Below, piece after piece: positions 15,853 through 25,074 of a stretch of DNA of 64,000 nucleotides (its first letter is position 1; the number at the start of each line of letters is the position of its first letter). The stretch is from CAWFPR01 sp963817635 (lineage in GTDB: Bacteria; Acidobacteriota; Vicinamibacteria; Vicinamibacterales; 2-12-FULL-66-21). The stretch spans positions 1 to 64,000 of the forward strand of contig CAWFPR010000013.1 in assembly GCA_963817635.1 (NCBI GenBank). Direction: 5' to 3'. The notes beneath the pieces are model-generated. The model had not been told where the DNA came from, ran no database searches, and saw only the letters and a list, made by a program, of their open reading frames with translations. Made by a program: the position numbers and the translations under genes.

Positions 15853-17228
15853 GAGGGCGTCACCCGGACCCCAGCGGGCGCTCGAGCGCCGCCCTCCAGC
15901 GCTGCCGCGCGGGCTTCGCCGTGCCGCCGCGGTCTGTACAGCCCCATCGAACCGAAGCCCTTGAACACCACGTCGCCGAACGACGGATTGGACGGCGCGA
16001 TGCGGCGATAGATGTTGATCCCGAGGCACCACAGATCGCCGCCGCAGCCGTTGAACGCGGGCGGGGGCGCGTCCGGATAGCAGGTGTCCATGACCTGCGC
16101 CGGGAGGAGGTCGCGCTGCGACCACCAGGTCACGAGCTCGATATTCCGGGCGCCGGCCAGCCGCAGCAGGGTCTGGAGGTAGCTGTCCTGCATCGCCTCG
16201 CTCGAGCCGGCGATGGTGAGGCAGGCCGCGGGCGGGCCGACTTTCAGGTCCCGGCTGTTCCATCCGGTTTCCGCGATTACGATCGGGGCCTCCTGGGGGT
16301 TGATCGTGCGCGCGCGGGTGAAGTAGTCGTCCGGAATGTCCGCCGGCGTGGCTCGCGAGCCGTCGGGCTGTCTGGTGCCCGATGGATAGGTGGACAGGCC
16401 GAAGCGATCGCGCTTCAGGTTCGAGAGCGCGTCGTACAGCGTCCGATCGAATCCGGTCAGCGACTCGTTGTAGAGGTCCTCGGCGTTGACCGAAAAATAC
16501 ACGATCACGTCCGCCTTCGCGGCCTTGGCGGCGTCGTACGCCCGCCGTTCGACATCCACGATCCCGTTCCACACCGGGCCGGCGCCGCACGCGCGGTAGG
16601 CCTTGTCGATCTCGACGGCGACGTTGACGTACTTCGGCTGGAAGGTCCGGACCATCCAGGCCACATAGTTCACGTAGGCGCGCGCGGAATCCTGGTGGTT
16701 CGCGAACGCGTAGCAGGCGCCCGACCAGTCGGAGAGCACCTCGATCCGGCCGTCCGGCTTCGACACCGCCTTGCCGGCCGCCTTGTCGCGCGACAGGACC
16801 ATCTGGAGCGAGAGCGGCTTGCCCGTCTCGCGCGCTGCCTGCGCCAGCCGGTTCATGATCCGGGTCCAGTTGTGCGTGGCGGGCGGGTCGGCGTTGTCAG
16901 CGAACTCGTCCCACGGGAGGCCGTAGTGCTCGACGAAGAGCGCCGGCACGTCGACGTCCTTCGCCAGGTCGGCGAAGGTGTAGTCCGGTGGGTGCGTGAG
17001 CTGCGAAAAGGGCTCCTCGCCGGGCCAGTTCTGGATGGCGCCGGCCGACAGCAGGAAGGGCCGCGGCGTCGTGTCCACGACGTGCACGTTCGGCGGCGGA
17101 TTGGGCCGGCGCGGCGTGACCTGCGCGCGGGCCATCGGGGCGACGACGAGCGCCAGCGCGGCCGTTGCGACGGCGATCGCGCGTGTTCTGGCGAAGAGCA
17201 GTCCAGTGGGGCTCCACGAGGCGTTCAC
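15849..17228 (-). CDS. Secreted glycoside hydrolase-like TIM-barrel protein
   Basis: The 459-residue protein starts with GTG, overlapping the upstream SDR stop (GTGA). It has a signal peptide (AIAVATAALALVVAPMARAQ). The body shows a clan-A-like barrel with a possible acid/base Glu in YVNVAVEIDKAYRACG and a possible nucleophile Glu in PIVIAETGWNSRD, the latter like GH17/GH53-type enzymes. I cannot name the family or substrate. Placed inside the EPS operon, it may trim or release the polysaccharide. Several Cys near the end suggest disulphides. Confidence 0.68.
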   Translation of the reverse strand: MNASWSPTGLLFARTRAIAVATAALALVVAPMARAQVTPRRPNPPPNVHVVDTTPRPFLLSAGAIQNWPGEEPFSQLTHPPDYTFADLAKDVDVPALFVEHYGLPWDEFADNADPPATHNWTRIMNRLAQAARETGKPLSLQMVLSRDKAAGKAVSKPDGRIEVLSDWSGACYAFANHQDSARAYVNYVAWMVRTFQPKYVNVAVEIDKAYRACGAGPVWNGIVDVERRAYDAAKAAKADVIVYFSVNAEDLYNESLTGFDRTLYDALSNLKRDRFGLSTYPSGTRQPDGSRATPADIPDDYFTRARTINPQEAPIVIAETGWNSRDLKVGPPAACLTIAGSSEAMQDSYLQTLLRLAGARNIELVTWWSQRDLLPAQVMDTCYPDAPPPAFNGCGGDLWCLGINIYRRIAPSNPSFGDVVFKGFGSMGLYRPRRHGEARAAALEGGARAPAGVRVTPS

Positions 17229-18235
17229 GGCTGGCTCCCTCCCGCGCGGTAGGCGGCAATCATGTCGGCAAGGCCCGCCGCGAACGGCCATCGCGGCGTG
17301 AACCCCAGTGTCGTCCTGACCTTCGAAATGTCGCTGCGGTAGTCGCCGGTCTCGACCACCTCGTAACTCCGCGGCCACGGCACCGAGCGAACGGCGGGCC
17401 CGCCGGTCGCCGCCGCGATCTGTTCGGCGGCCTCGCGCAGGCTCGTGCCCGTGCCGCTGCCGACGTTGAACGTCTCGTTGACGGCGGCCCGCTGCGTGCC
17501 GCACTCGAGCAGGACGGACACGAGATCGGGCACATACAGATAGTCCCGCATCTGCCCGCCGTCGCCAAAGAGCTCGATTGCCCGGCCGGCCAGGCTCTGC
17601 CGGACGAACACATTGATCATGCCATGATGCTTCGTGCCGGCCGGATCCGCGCCAAACGCGTTCGAAATCCGCGCGATCGTGCAGGTCAGGGCGTCGCTGG
17701 TGGCGTAGATCCGATGATAGTGCTCGCAACAGAGCTTGTGCGCCGCGTACATGCTGGCGGGATTGAGGACGTGTGACTCGTTGACCGGCAGCGCCACCGG
17801 CCGGCCGTATACGAGCCGCGAGCTGGTGAACACCACGTGAGGGCGCGCGCGCGAGGCGCGGCACGCCTCCAGCATCAGCAGCTGCGCTCGGTTGTTGCTC
17901 TCGAGGCTGCCCAGGGGATCGAGGTTGCTGTCCGCGGCGCCGGTGGAGCCCGCGAAATTGAAGATGACGGCCGCGCCGGCCACGGCGCGCCGCATGACGC
18001 CATCCGCATCCGGGCCGTCCGGCAACTCGAACCATCGGACCTCATCGGCCCACGACGGCACCGGGTACCGGTCCCTCGCGCGCGTCAGGACGGACACCCG
18101 CGCGCCGCGCCGGCACAACTCCGCGACCAGGTGCCGGCCGATGAATCCGCACGCCCCCCACACGAGGGTGTCCGGATACGGTGAGGTCGGACTACTGATG
18201 GGCACGGTCACGATGGCATCCCTGAAACTCCGCAT
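17225..18235 (-). CDS. NAD-dependent nucleotide-sugar epimerase/dehydratase (SDR)
   Basis: The 336-residue extended SDR has WGACGFIGRHLVAELCRRGA as the NAD-binding motif (canonical first Gly shifted in an LVWGACG context). It also has VVFTSSRLVYGRPVALPVNE, the catalytic MYAAHKLCCEHYH (Tyr and Lys) and YLYVPDLVSVLLECG. It probably epimerises or reduces a nucleotide-activated sugar for the polymer; the substrate is unknown. I took the ATG at 18235 rather than a start 56 codons upstream, which would overlap the preceding gene in arginine-rich shadow sequence. Confidence 0.82.
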   Translation of the reverse strand: MRSFRDAIVTVPISSPTSPYPDTLVWGACGFIGRHLVAELCRRGARVSVLTRARDRYPVPSWADEVRWFELPDGPDADGVMRRAVAGAAVIFNFAGSTGAADSNLDPLGSLESNNRAQLLMLEACRASRARPHVVFTSSRLVYGRPVALPVNESHVLNPASMYAAHKLCCEHYHRIYATSDALTCTIARISNAFGADPAGTKHHGMINVFVRQSLAGRAIELFGDGGQMRDYLYVPDLVSVLLECGTQRAAVNETFNVGSGTGTSLREAAEQIAAATGGPAVRSVPWPRSYEVVETGDYRSDISKVRTTLGFTPRWPFAAGLADMIAAYRAGGSQP

Positions 18236-18242
18236 GATGGCT

Positions 18243-18965
18243 TTACATCGGGTGCGGCGCCGGCACGAGCCCCAGCGCGCCGGCGCACAGCCGGACGAGG
18301 AGCGCCCCGGCTTTCCCGCCGGCGAACAGCAGCGCCATCGCCAGCGGGACGCGCAGCCATCCGCCTCTCGCCGCGTCCTGGAGTTTCGATGGCAGCAGGG
18401 CATACGCGATGCCCGGCACCGATCCGTAGAGCGCGAACACGAACAGCACCATGATCGCGCTCTGCGCCGGATTGGCGGCGAGCCCGGCGATCACCGCCCG
18501 CAGGACGACCCCATTCTGTTCGATGACGATCCCCATGATCCCCGTGGTCGCGAAGACGTCCCACAGCGAGTAGCGGTACCAGCGCGCCGCGATCAGCCAC
18601 GCCGCCGCCCAGCCGAGGAACAGGCCGCTCACCAGCAGGAGATCCGGGCCCAGCTGTGGATGGAACAGCGCCGGCTCCGCCTTTCCCGCGAGGTACTCGT
18701 TGGTCCAGGCGAGGATTTCGGACACCAGGCCGGCGGCCCACAGCAGCAGTGTGAAGCACAGCCACGACGGCAGCCGGCAGCGGCGCACACCACGCGCGAG
18801 CCACGGACGGCACAGCATCACGCCCGCGAAGATCGTGTAGATCAGGAGCGCCGTCTGCCGCGGCTGCTGAAAGAGGCCAAAGAGCGGAATGACTCCGGTG
18901 AGGGCGAACGCCCACCGCGGTGCCGAGCGCGCGCCGGCTGCCTGGGTCGTCGGATCCGGCACCAT
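18243..18965 (-). CDS. Integral membrane protein of the EPS operon, unknown family
   Basis: The 240-residue protein is mostly hydrophobic with about six to seven membrane helices, for example FALTGVIPLFGLFQQP, WLCFTLLLWAAGLVSEILAW and LVSGLFLGWAAAWLIAARWY. It starts at ATG 18965, overlapping the glycosyltransferase stop (ATGA). I looked for exosortase (Cys and Arg motifs) and acyltransferase signatures and found none. Its place between glycosyltransferase and SDR genes suggests a role in polymer modification or transport, but this is only context. Confidence 0.6.
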   Translation of the reverse strand: MVPDPTTQAAGARSAPRWAFALTGVIPLFGLFQQPRQTALLIYTIFAGVMLCRPWLARGVRRCRLPSWLCFTLLLWAAGLVSEILAWTNEYLAGKAEPALFHPQLGPDLLLVSGLFLGWAAAWLIAARWYRYSLWDVFATTGIMGIVIEQNGVVLRAVIAGLAANPAQSAIMVLFVFALYGSVPGIAYALLPSKLQDAARGGWLRVPLAMALLFAGGKAGALLVRLCAGALGLVPAPHPM

Positions 18966-20077
18966 CAGGATTCCATCGCCACCGCGTAGGCGGCTAGCGT
19001 CTGTCGCGCGGTGTTCTCCCACGTGAACTGGCGTGCGCGCGCCAGCCCCCGCTGCCTCAGCGACGCGGCCAGCGCCTCGTCGCCGAGCACCCGCGCGATG
19101 CCGCCGGCGATGTCCTCCACGCGATACGGATCGACCAGCACCGCCGCGTCGCCCGCGATCTCCGGCAACGACGTGGTGTTGGCCGCCACGACCGGCGTGC
19201 TGCACGCCATCGCCTCGATGACCGGCAGGCCGAAGCCCTCGTAGAGCGTCGGATACGCCAGCACCGAGGCGCCGCTGTAGAAGTGCGGCGTGTCCTCGTC
19301 CGGCACGTGGCCGGTGTGGATGATGTGAGGCGCCAGCTTCAGCCGCTCGATGAGCGGCCCGACGTCCGACGAGGTCCACGTCTTCCGGCCGACGAGCACC
19401 AGTTTGTGCGGAATCGACCGGTCCTGCTTCAACAGGTGAAACGCTTCCAGCAGGCGCAGGATGTTCTTGCGCGCCTGGAGCTTGCCCACGTGCAGGATAT
19501 ACGGCTCCGTCACGCCGTAGCGCGCGAGCGTCTTCCGGGTTTCGACGGCTTCGATGGGGCGGTATCGCGGGTGCACGCCCAGGTGCGCGACGACGGCGCG
19601 CTCGGGCGGAAACTTGAACGCTTCCAGCAGCCCGCCGCGCGTGAACTCCGAGATGCAGATGATGACGCGCGCCGCGCGGATGCTGTTGCGCCACAACGGC
19701 CACAGCCGCAGGCGCAGCGCCCACGGCAGGAACTGCGGGTGGGTGACCGGGCTGATGTCCAGCAGCGTGAACACGAGCGGCGCCGGCAGATACGGCGGCG
19801 CCACGAAGGTCGCGTGCACCAGGTCCAGGCGCCGCCGGCGCACCTGGATCGGCAGCGACAGCGGAATGCTCAGCCAGCGCTGCCGCGGCTCGAGCACGAC
19901 GGTCTCGATCGTCGGCGCATCAACGGACAGGAGGGACGCGCCGGCCTGGTTGACGCAGAAGACCGCATACGAATTCGAGCGGTCCACGACCGACAGACCT
20001 CGCACGAGCCCGGTATCGTATGTCTCCGGTCCACCGGCCTGGCGGCCGGTCATGGGCGCGAAAATTCCGATGCGCAT
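18965..20077 (-). CDS. Family 1/4 glycosyltransferase (GT4, GT-B fold)
   Basis: The 370-residue protein begins MRIGIFAPMTGRQAGGPETY, a GT4 N-terminal glycine-rich loop. The donor domain has ILHVGKLQARKNILRLLEAF and the EX7E motif in LYEGFGLPVIEAMACSTPVV. It transfers a sugar from a nucleotide donor to the lipid-linked repeat unit on the cytoplasmic face. The given sequence fuses it to the upstream GT2 by a frame change near 20160; restoring that base gives the GT2 its own stop at 20083, 5 bases before this start. Confidence 0.87.
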   Translation of the reverse strand: MRIGIFAPMTGRQAGGPETYDTGLVRGLSVVDRSNSYAVFCVNQAGASLLSVDAPTIETVVLEPRQRWLSIPLSLPIQVRRRRLDLVHATFVAPPYLPAPLVFTLLDISPVTHPQFLPWALRLRLWPLWRNSIRAARVIICISEFTRGGLLEAFKFPPERAVVAHLGVHPRYRPIEAVETRKTLARYGVTEPYILHVGKLQARKNILRLLEAFHLLKQDRSIPHKLVLVGRKTWTSSDVGPLIERLKLAPHIIHTGHVPDEDTPHFYSGASVLAYPTLYEGFGLPVIEAMACSTPVVAANTTSLPEIAGDAAVLVDPYRVEDIAGGIARVLGDEALAASLRQRGLARARQFTWENTARQTLAAYAVAMES

Positions 20078-20082
20078 CGCGA

Positions 20083-20991
20083 TCAGCGCGCCGCCGCCTG
20101 GCGGCGCTTCAAGGTATTGGTGCCGAGCAGCCACGCGCATCGCATTGCAAGGCCGCCGGCGGCCAGCGATGGACCGAGGGTGCAGGTACGAATTGACGTA
20201 GTGCTTCCGGTAGAGCCGGTACGCGCCTTTGTGGAAGGCGACAATCGACCGAGGGGATTTCTTTCCTCGGCCGTACCCTTCGAGGTGATAAATCGCCACC
20301 TCCGGCACACAGACCACGCGCCAGCCGGCTCGCGAAATCCGCATGCACCAGTCGGCGTCCACCCAGTGGGTGAACGACTCGTCGAGCGGTCCGATGCGCT
20401 CGAGAACCTGGCGCGGGAACATGGCCGCCGCCGCCGAGACCCAGCCGACGTCGTACGGGTCGGTCGCCGCAGCGGCATCGCGACGCAGGTAGCGCCGCGA
20501 GAACCGGTTGTTCGGCCACTTCCGCGTCAGCCATGAATGGCGTCCGAAGAGCGCATTGGCAGGACCGGGCAGCGCCCGCGCGGTTTCCTGCACGCTGCCG
20601 TCGCCGTTCAGCATCCTGCCCGCCACGATGCCGACATCGGGATGGGCGTCCAGATACGCCGAGAGGCGCGAGAGCGCGCCCGGCGGCACGACCGTGTCGG
20701 CATTGAGCAGCAGGATGTGCCCGCCGGTCGATCGCTCGAGTCCGCGGTTGGTCGCACGCGTCCAGCCGACGTTGTGCGGGAGCTGCATCAGCACGACCTG
20801 CGGAAACCGATCCCTCACGATGGCGCTGGTGTCGTCCGCCGACGCGTTGTCCACGAGGATCACTTCGAGCGGCGTTCCGGCGCCGTGCGCGATCGAGCGA
20901 CTCCAGGCACCTCACCACGTCGTCGCACATGTTGTAGGACGCGATGACGATCGAGATCAGTCGTGTCGTGTGGGGCCTGTCCCGCGCTCAT
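20083..20991 (-). CDS. Family 2 glycosyltransferase (rhamnosyltransferase-like), frameshifted
   Basis: GT2 landmarks are RLISIVIASYNMCDDVVRCL, VILVDNASADDTSAIVRDRF, the metal-site region HILLLNADTVVPPGAL, and FTHWVDADWCMRISRAGW. The overall pattern resembles WbbL-type rhamnosyltransferases, which fits dTDP-rhamnose supply in the same operon. Three single-base breaks are needed to join the parts, near 20965, 20885 and 20160. The last one gives a C-terminus reading LAMRCAWLLGTNTLKRRQ. The start ATG 20991 overlaps the stop of the Wzy-like gene. Confidence 0.8.
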
Positions 20992-22514
20992 GCGGCCCCC
21001 GTTCCGGCGACGGCAGCGGCCGCCGGCGCATCCAGATCCCCGGCGGCACGGCGGAGCACGACGCCGCATGCCATCACCAGCCAGAAGCCCTTGAACGTCT
21101 GCTGGACGAAATCGACCGTAAAGCCGGCCGCCAGCATGCCGATGAGCGCCACCCCCATGCACTCGCACAGCACGCCCAGATCGGTGCGCCCGGCCGCGTA
21201 GAACCGCCGCCGGGCGGCGAGGAGCGCGCCCCAGAGTGTCCAGAAGAGATAAAGCAGCGCGGCGAGTCCCGGAAATCCGATTTCCATCGCCGTCTGGAGG
21301 TACGTGTTGTTGGCGGTCGAGAAATTCTTCAGCCCCTTGGTCTTGAGATACTCGCTGCGCGGGTTGACGTAGTAGTCCTGGATGCCGAGCATGTTGCCGA
21401 CGCCGAGGCCGTTGACCGGATTGTGCAGGGCGGCATTGAGCGCGCCTTCGTTGGTCTCCTTCCGGATCTGGAGCGATTCGCTCGTCGAGTATTCGTAGGC
21501 GGTCGGGACGAACAGGCGCTCGACGACCGCCCTCGGCATCAGCGGCGCCGCGGCCGCCAGCAGCAGCACGCCGCCGATCGCCAGCGCCGGCGACAGGCGG
21601 ATGATGCCGCGGATGGCCAGGTAGGCGAGGCAGATCGCCAGCATGACCACGCCGGTGCGGGAGACCGAAACCAGGTTCGCCCCGACCGCCGCCGCCAGGC
21701 CCGCCGCGGCCAGCCACCGCGTCTGCCCGGCTCGCCCCACGACGACGAAGGCCACGAACAGCGGAATCAGCGAAGCCGTCGTCACCGACAGGACGACGGC
21801 GTGGAGTGTCGTGCCGGAGGCGCGCGCGACGTACTCGCCGCCGCCGGGATCGATCGTCACCTGCTCGACGCCGTAGTTCCAGTCCGCGGTGTCGCTCCAG
21901 CCCGCGCGCTGATAGAAGGTGTACTGCGGCAGGAAGCGCTGCGCCACCGCGAAGGCGAACATGATCGAGCTCGTCAGCAGCAGGAGGACGATCGCGCGCT
22001 TCACCTGCGCGACCGACGTCAGCAGGTTGACGCCCATCAGGAAGAACGCGAACGTCGAGCCCAGCCTGACGAAGCCCTGGATGCCGTTGTTGAACTCGCG
22101 GGCGTCCACGAGCGAGAGCACGGCGAACACCATCACGAGCAGGAAGGCGTGGGTCTCGCGGGTCCACAGGAGCCGCCGGCGGCCGCTCACCAGGTGGACC
22201 GCCCAGGCAAGCAGCGTCAGGACCGCGAGCACCTTCGTGATCGTCACCGTGGTGTTGAGCGCGAGGCGCGTAACCATGCCGGCCGCCTCGAGGGGAATCG
22301 ACGCGACCGTGAGGTAGAACCCCAGCGTCGGGTCGCGGAGCACCAGCAGGCCGAGCAGGAGTCCCGCGAGTCCCGCGGCATAGACGGGCGGCGGCAGGAC
22401 GAGCAGGAGGAGGCTCGAGGCCGCGCCGGCCAGCAGCAGCGGCACGCCGAGCGGGACGGAATCGAGCCCCGTCCAGCGGTTGAAGGCGCCGGCCATCCGG
22501 GTCGGCGAGTTCAC
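20988..22514 (-). CDS. O-antigen ligase/polymerase (Wzy-like) membrane protein
   Basis: The 508-residue protein has about twelve hydrophobic helices. A large periplasmic loop (YQRAGWSDTADWNYGVEQVT) precedes a Wzy_C region (LVSVSRTGVVMLAICLAYLA), then HNPVNGLGVGNMLGIQ and NNTYLQTAMEIGFPGLAALL. These are typical of the O-antigen ligase/polymerase superfamily, which polymerises or transfers lipid-linked repeat units in the periplasm. It starts with GTG 22514 overlapping the stop of the upstream glycosyltransferase (GTGA). The gene is intact. Confidence 0.85.
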   Translation of the reverse strand: MNSPTRMAGAFNRWTGLDSVPLGVPLLLAGAASSLLLLVLPPPVYAAGLAGLLLGLLVLRDPTLGFYLTVASIPLEAAGMVTRLALNTTVTITKVLAVLTLLAWAVHLVSGRRRLLWTRETHAFLLVMVFAVLSLVDAREFNNGIQGFVRLGSTFAFFLMGVNLLTSVAQVKRAIVLLLLTSSIMFAFAVAQRFLPQYTFYQRAGWSDTADWNYGVEQVTIDPGGGEYVARASGTTLHAVVLSVTTASLIPLFVAFVVVGRAGQTRWLAAAGLAAAVGANLVSVSRTGVVMLAICLAYLAIRGIIRLSPALAIGGVLLLAAAAPLMPRAVVERLFVPTAYEYSTSESLQIRKETNEGALNAALHNPVNGLGVGNMLGIQDYYVNPRSEYLKTKGLKNFSTANNTYLQTAMEIGFPGLAALLYLFWTLWGALLAARRRFYAAGRTDLGVLCECMGVALIGMLAAGFTVDFVQQTFKGFWLVMACGVVLRRAAGDLDAPAAAAVAGTGAA

Positions 22515-23683
22515 GCGCGCCTCCGCCTGCCGGCCGCGCGGCGGTGCACCTCGCGGTAGATGCCTTCCAGTTTGCCGACGACATGACTGAGGCGGAACTC
22601 GTCGCGCATCCGCCGCTGCCCGTTGGCGGCGATCGTGCGCGCCAGGCCGGGATCCTTCAGGACCGTCACGATCGCATCCGCGAGACCCGCCGGATCGCCG
22701 GGAGGCACGAGCATGCCGGTCACGCCGGGCGTGATCACCTCGGCGACGCCATCGATGTCCGTCGAAACGACCGGCAGACCGGCGGCCATCCCCGAGCAGA
22801 CCGCCACCGGCAGGCCTTCCTTGATCGAACTGTGGACCTGGAGATCCAGGGCCTGCAGGACTTCGGCGAGGTCGCGCCGGAACCCGGCGAAGGTCACGCG
22901 GGCCGACACGCTCAGCCGATCCGCCTCCTCGCGCAGCGCCGCCAGCAGCGGCCCGTCGCCGACGATGACGAGGCGCGCCTGCGGCAGCTCGCGCAGGATG
23001 GACGGCATCGCCCGCAGGAGTGTTGACTGGTCCTTTTCCGGAAACAACCGGGCGATGTTGCCGAGCAACAGGTCGCCCGGTTCGGCGCCGAGCGCCTGGC
23101 GAACGGCGGGGCGATCGATGGTGACCTGGAACGCGTCGTAGTCGATGCCGCTGAACATCGTGACGACTTTCGCCGGCGGAAGCCCGAGATCGATGCTCTG
23201 CTGGCGCACGGTGTCGCTGATGGCCAGCACGTATTCGCAGCGCCTGAGCAGCGAAAGATCGAGCCGCTCGTAGATGCGGGCGCGCAGCAACGACGTGCCG
23301 CCGAACCACGCGTACGCGGATCCAATGGCCGGCAGGCCCGTGATGCGGGCGGCGATGAGGCCGACGAGGTCGGACTTGACGTCGTGCAGGTGCAGGATGT
23401 GGGCGCGCTGTTCGCGCACGAGCCGGACGAGGGCGCGGACCGACGTCCACAGCCGCCGGCGGCGTCCGCCGGGAATCAGGAACGTCTCGATGCCGAGTTG
23501 CTTCGCCCGATCGAACGTCTGCTGTTCCGCGCCGTCGGCGTTCGCGAAGAGCGCCAGGGGCGCGTTGAATGCGGTCCGATCGATGGCCCCGCACCAGCCG
23601 AGCAGCGCCGTGTCGGATCCGCCGTACGCGTAGACGTTGCGGACGTTGAGGACCGTGATGCGCGGCGTCATGACAGGCGTCAT
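22511..23683 (-). CDS. Family 4 glycosyltransferase with an altered EX7E motif
   Basis: The 390-residue GT-B enzyme reads ITVLNVRNVYAYGGSDTALL at the N-terminus. Its donor domain has LLLGNIARLFPEKDQSTLLR and ARLVIVGDGPLLAALREEA. In the motif region, KEGLPVAVCSGMAAGLPVVS, the first Glu is present but the second is Ser. This Glu contacts the donor ribose in many GT4 enzymes, so the change may mean altered donor use. Start ATG 23683 overlaps the flippase stop (ATGA). Confidence 0.85.
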   Translation of the reverse strand: MTPVMTPRITVLNVRNVYAYGGSDTALLGWCGAIDRTAFNAPLALFANADGAEQQTFDRAKQLGIETFLIPGGRRRRLWTSVRALVRLVREQRAHILHLHDVKSDLVGLIAARITGLPAIGSAYAWFGGTSLLRARIYERLDLSLLRRCEYVLAISDTVRQQSIDLGLPPAKVVTMFSGIDYDAFQVTIDRPAVRQALGAEPGDLLLGNIARLFPEKDQSTLLRAMPSILRELPQARLVIVGDGPLLAALREEADRLSVSARVTFAGFRRDLAEVLQALDLQVHSSIKEGLPVAVCSGMAAGLPVVSTDIDGVAEVITPGVTGMLVPPGDPAGLADAIVTVLKDPGLARTIAANGQRRMRDEFRLSHVVGKLEGIYREVHRRAAGRRRRA

Positions 23684-25074
23684 CGCGCGCCTCCCGACAC
23701 GGCGGACGGCTGCGCCGCGCCCAGCAGCCGCATCTCCCGTCCGACCGTGACCAGGATCAGCGCGCAGCCGCACAGCCGCGCGGTCAGCGATCCCACCGCC
23801 GCGCCGGTCACGCCAAAACGGGGAATCAGTACCCAGCAGCCGATCGCGCAGGCCACCGCCTGCACCAGATTGACCAGCGCGACAAGACCCGGCTTGTTCC
23901 GGGCATAGAGCACCAGGTACAGCGGATGCACCAGCAGCGTCGCGAACGAACCCCAGAACACGATCCGGAAGAGGCCCGGCGCACCGGGATACTTGCCTGC
24001 ATACAGGAGCGTGACGATCGGGCCGATGGCGACGAAGATCGGCAGGAACAGGACCGCGAGCGCGGCGCACTGGCGCATGGCCGAGCGTACGTAGTGGCGC
24101 AGGCTCGCGCGATCGTGAATGCGGCTGGCCTCGGGGAGCAGGCTGACGATGACCGAGAAGGTCGTCAGATCGATCAGGAACAGCAGGTTGCTGGCGACCG
24201 AATAGGTGGCCACGTCGGACGAGGATCCGAAGTAATCGATCAGCAGCACGTCGATGCGCGAATAGACGGCGAAGAGGATCTTCGCGAGCACGAGCCAGCT
24301 CGAAAACACCAGCAGGGCCTGGCCAGGCCGGAAGCCGGCCACCGGCGCCGCGGTGAGGAACTTCACCGACGTCAGGCCGGGGACGGCCGCCAGCGCAAGG
24401 AAGAACACGACGGCGGCGGCCGCGGCTGCCGTCACCAGGGTCAGCGAGTGGCTCTGCCACAGCACGACGAGGAGCGCCACCTTGAGGAGATTGGCCAGCG
24501 GCCGCAACAGCGCGTACTGGAGGAACCGCTGGCGCGCCTGGAGCACCGCCAGCGAAATGCCGAAGAGCGACGACCCCAGCGCGCCGGCCGCTGCCCACCG
24601 CAGCGGCAGCGTCAGCACGCCGCTCTGCCCGAGCAACTGCGACAGCGTCCCGGCCGACAGCCAGAGCGCGGTCGCCAGGCCGAGGTTGACCAGGAACTTG
24701 ATCCGCAGGGCCGCCTTGAAGACGATATCGGCCCGCGCCTCGTCCGAGACGACGAGCGGCGCCGCATATTTCACCAGCGCTTCGTCCACGCCCGTCCCGC
24801 AGATTTCCTGGAGGATCGTCATCACCGCCAGCGCGATGGCCAGCGATCCGAACGCGTCCGGCGACAGGGCGTTGGCGACGATCAGGTGCGACAGGAACCC
24901 GAGCGCCAGGTAAGCGCCGGAGCCGGCGAGCACGTGCGCCAGATTGACGAACGCCGCGAACGTGCCGACACGGGGAGGCACGGGCCGCAGCGGGCCGCTC
25001 GTCACCGCGTCGGGATGTCCGGTTGCCTGCCCGGGTTCGTCGAGCGCCAGGGCGACAGGTCCATCTGACCTCAT
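23680..25074 (-). CDS. Wzx-type polysaccharide flippase (MATE/MOP superfamily)
   Basis: The 464-residue protein has about twelve membrane helices, beginning FVNLAHVLAGSGAYLALGFL and FGSLAIALAVMTILQEICG. A conserved central region has IDVLLIDYFGSSSDVATYSV, as in Wzx/RfbX proteins. It flips undecaprenyl-linked repeat units across the inner membrane. The hydrophilic first 35 residues are longer than usual. It sits between the CpsD-like and glycosyltransferase genes with 4-base overlaps on both sides. The gene is intact. Confidence 0.87.
   Translation of the reverse strand: MRSDGPVALALDEPGQATGHPDAVTSGPLRPVPPRVGTFAAFVNLAHVLAGSGAYLALGFLSHLIVANALSPDAFGSLAIALAVMTILQEICGTGVDEALVKYAAPLVVSDEARADIVFKAALRIKFLVNLGLATALWLSAGTLSQLLGQSGVLTLPLRWAAAGALGSSLFGISLAVLQARQRFLQYALLRPLANLLKVALLVVLWQSHSLTLVTAAAAAAVVFFLALAAVPGLTSVKFLTAAPVAGFRPGQALLVFSSWLVLAKILFAVYSRIDVLLIDYFGSSSDVATYSVASNLLFLIDLTTFSVIVSLLPEASRIHDRASLRHYVRSAMRQCAALAVLFLPIFVAIGPIVTLLYAGKYPGAPGLFRIVFWGSFATLLVHPLYLVLYARNKPGLVALVNLVQAVACAIGCWVLIPRFGVTGAAVGSLTARLCGCALILVTVGREMRLLGAAQPSAVSGGAR

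Noticed and set aside
18243..18965. Exosortase for the PEP-CTERM protein
   Set aside because: The membrane protein has no conserved Cys or Arg motif of the exosortase family.
18965..20991. Two-domain GT2-GT4 fusion protein
   Set aside because: A one-base change near 20160 gives the GT2 a normal C-terminus and stop at 20083, with a good GT4 start 5 bases later.
20508..22559. 683-codon rightward open frame
   Set aside because: Arg/Gln/His-rich shadow in GC-rich DNA on the opposite strand of the Wzy-like and GT2 genes, with no domain.
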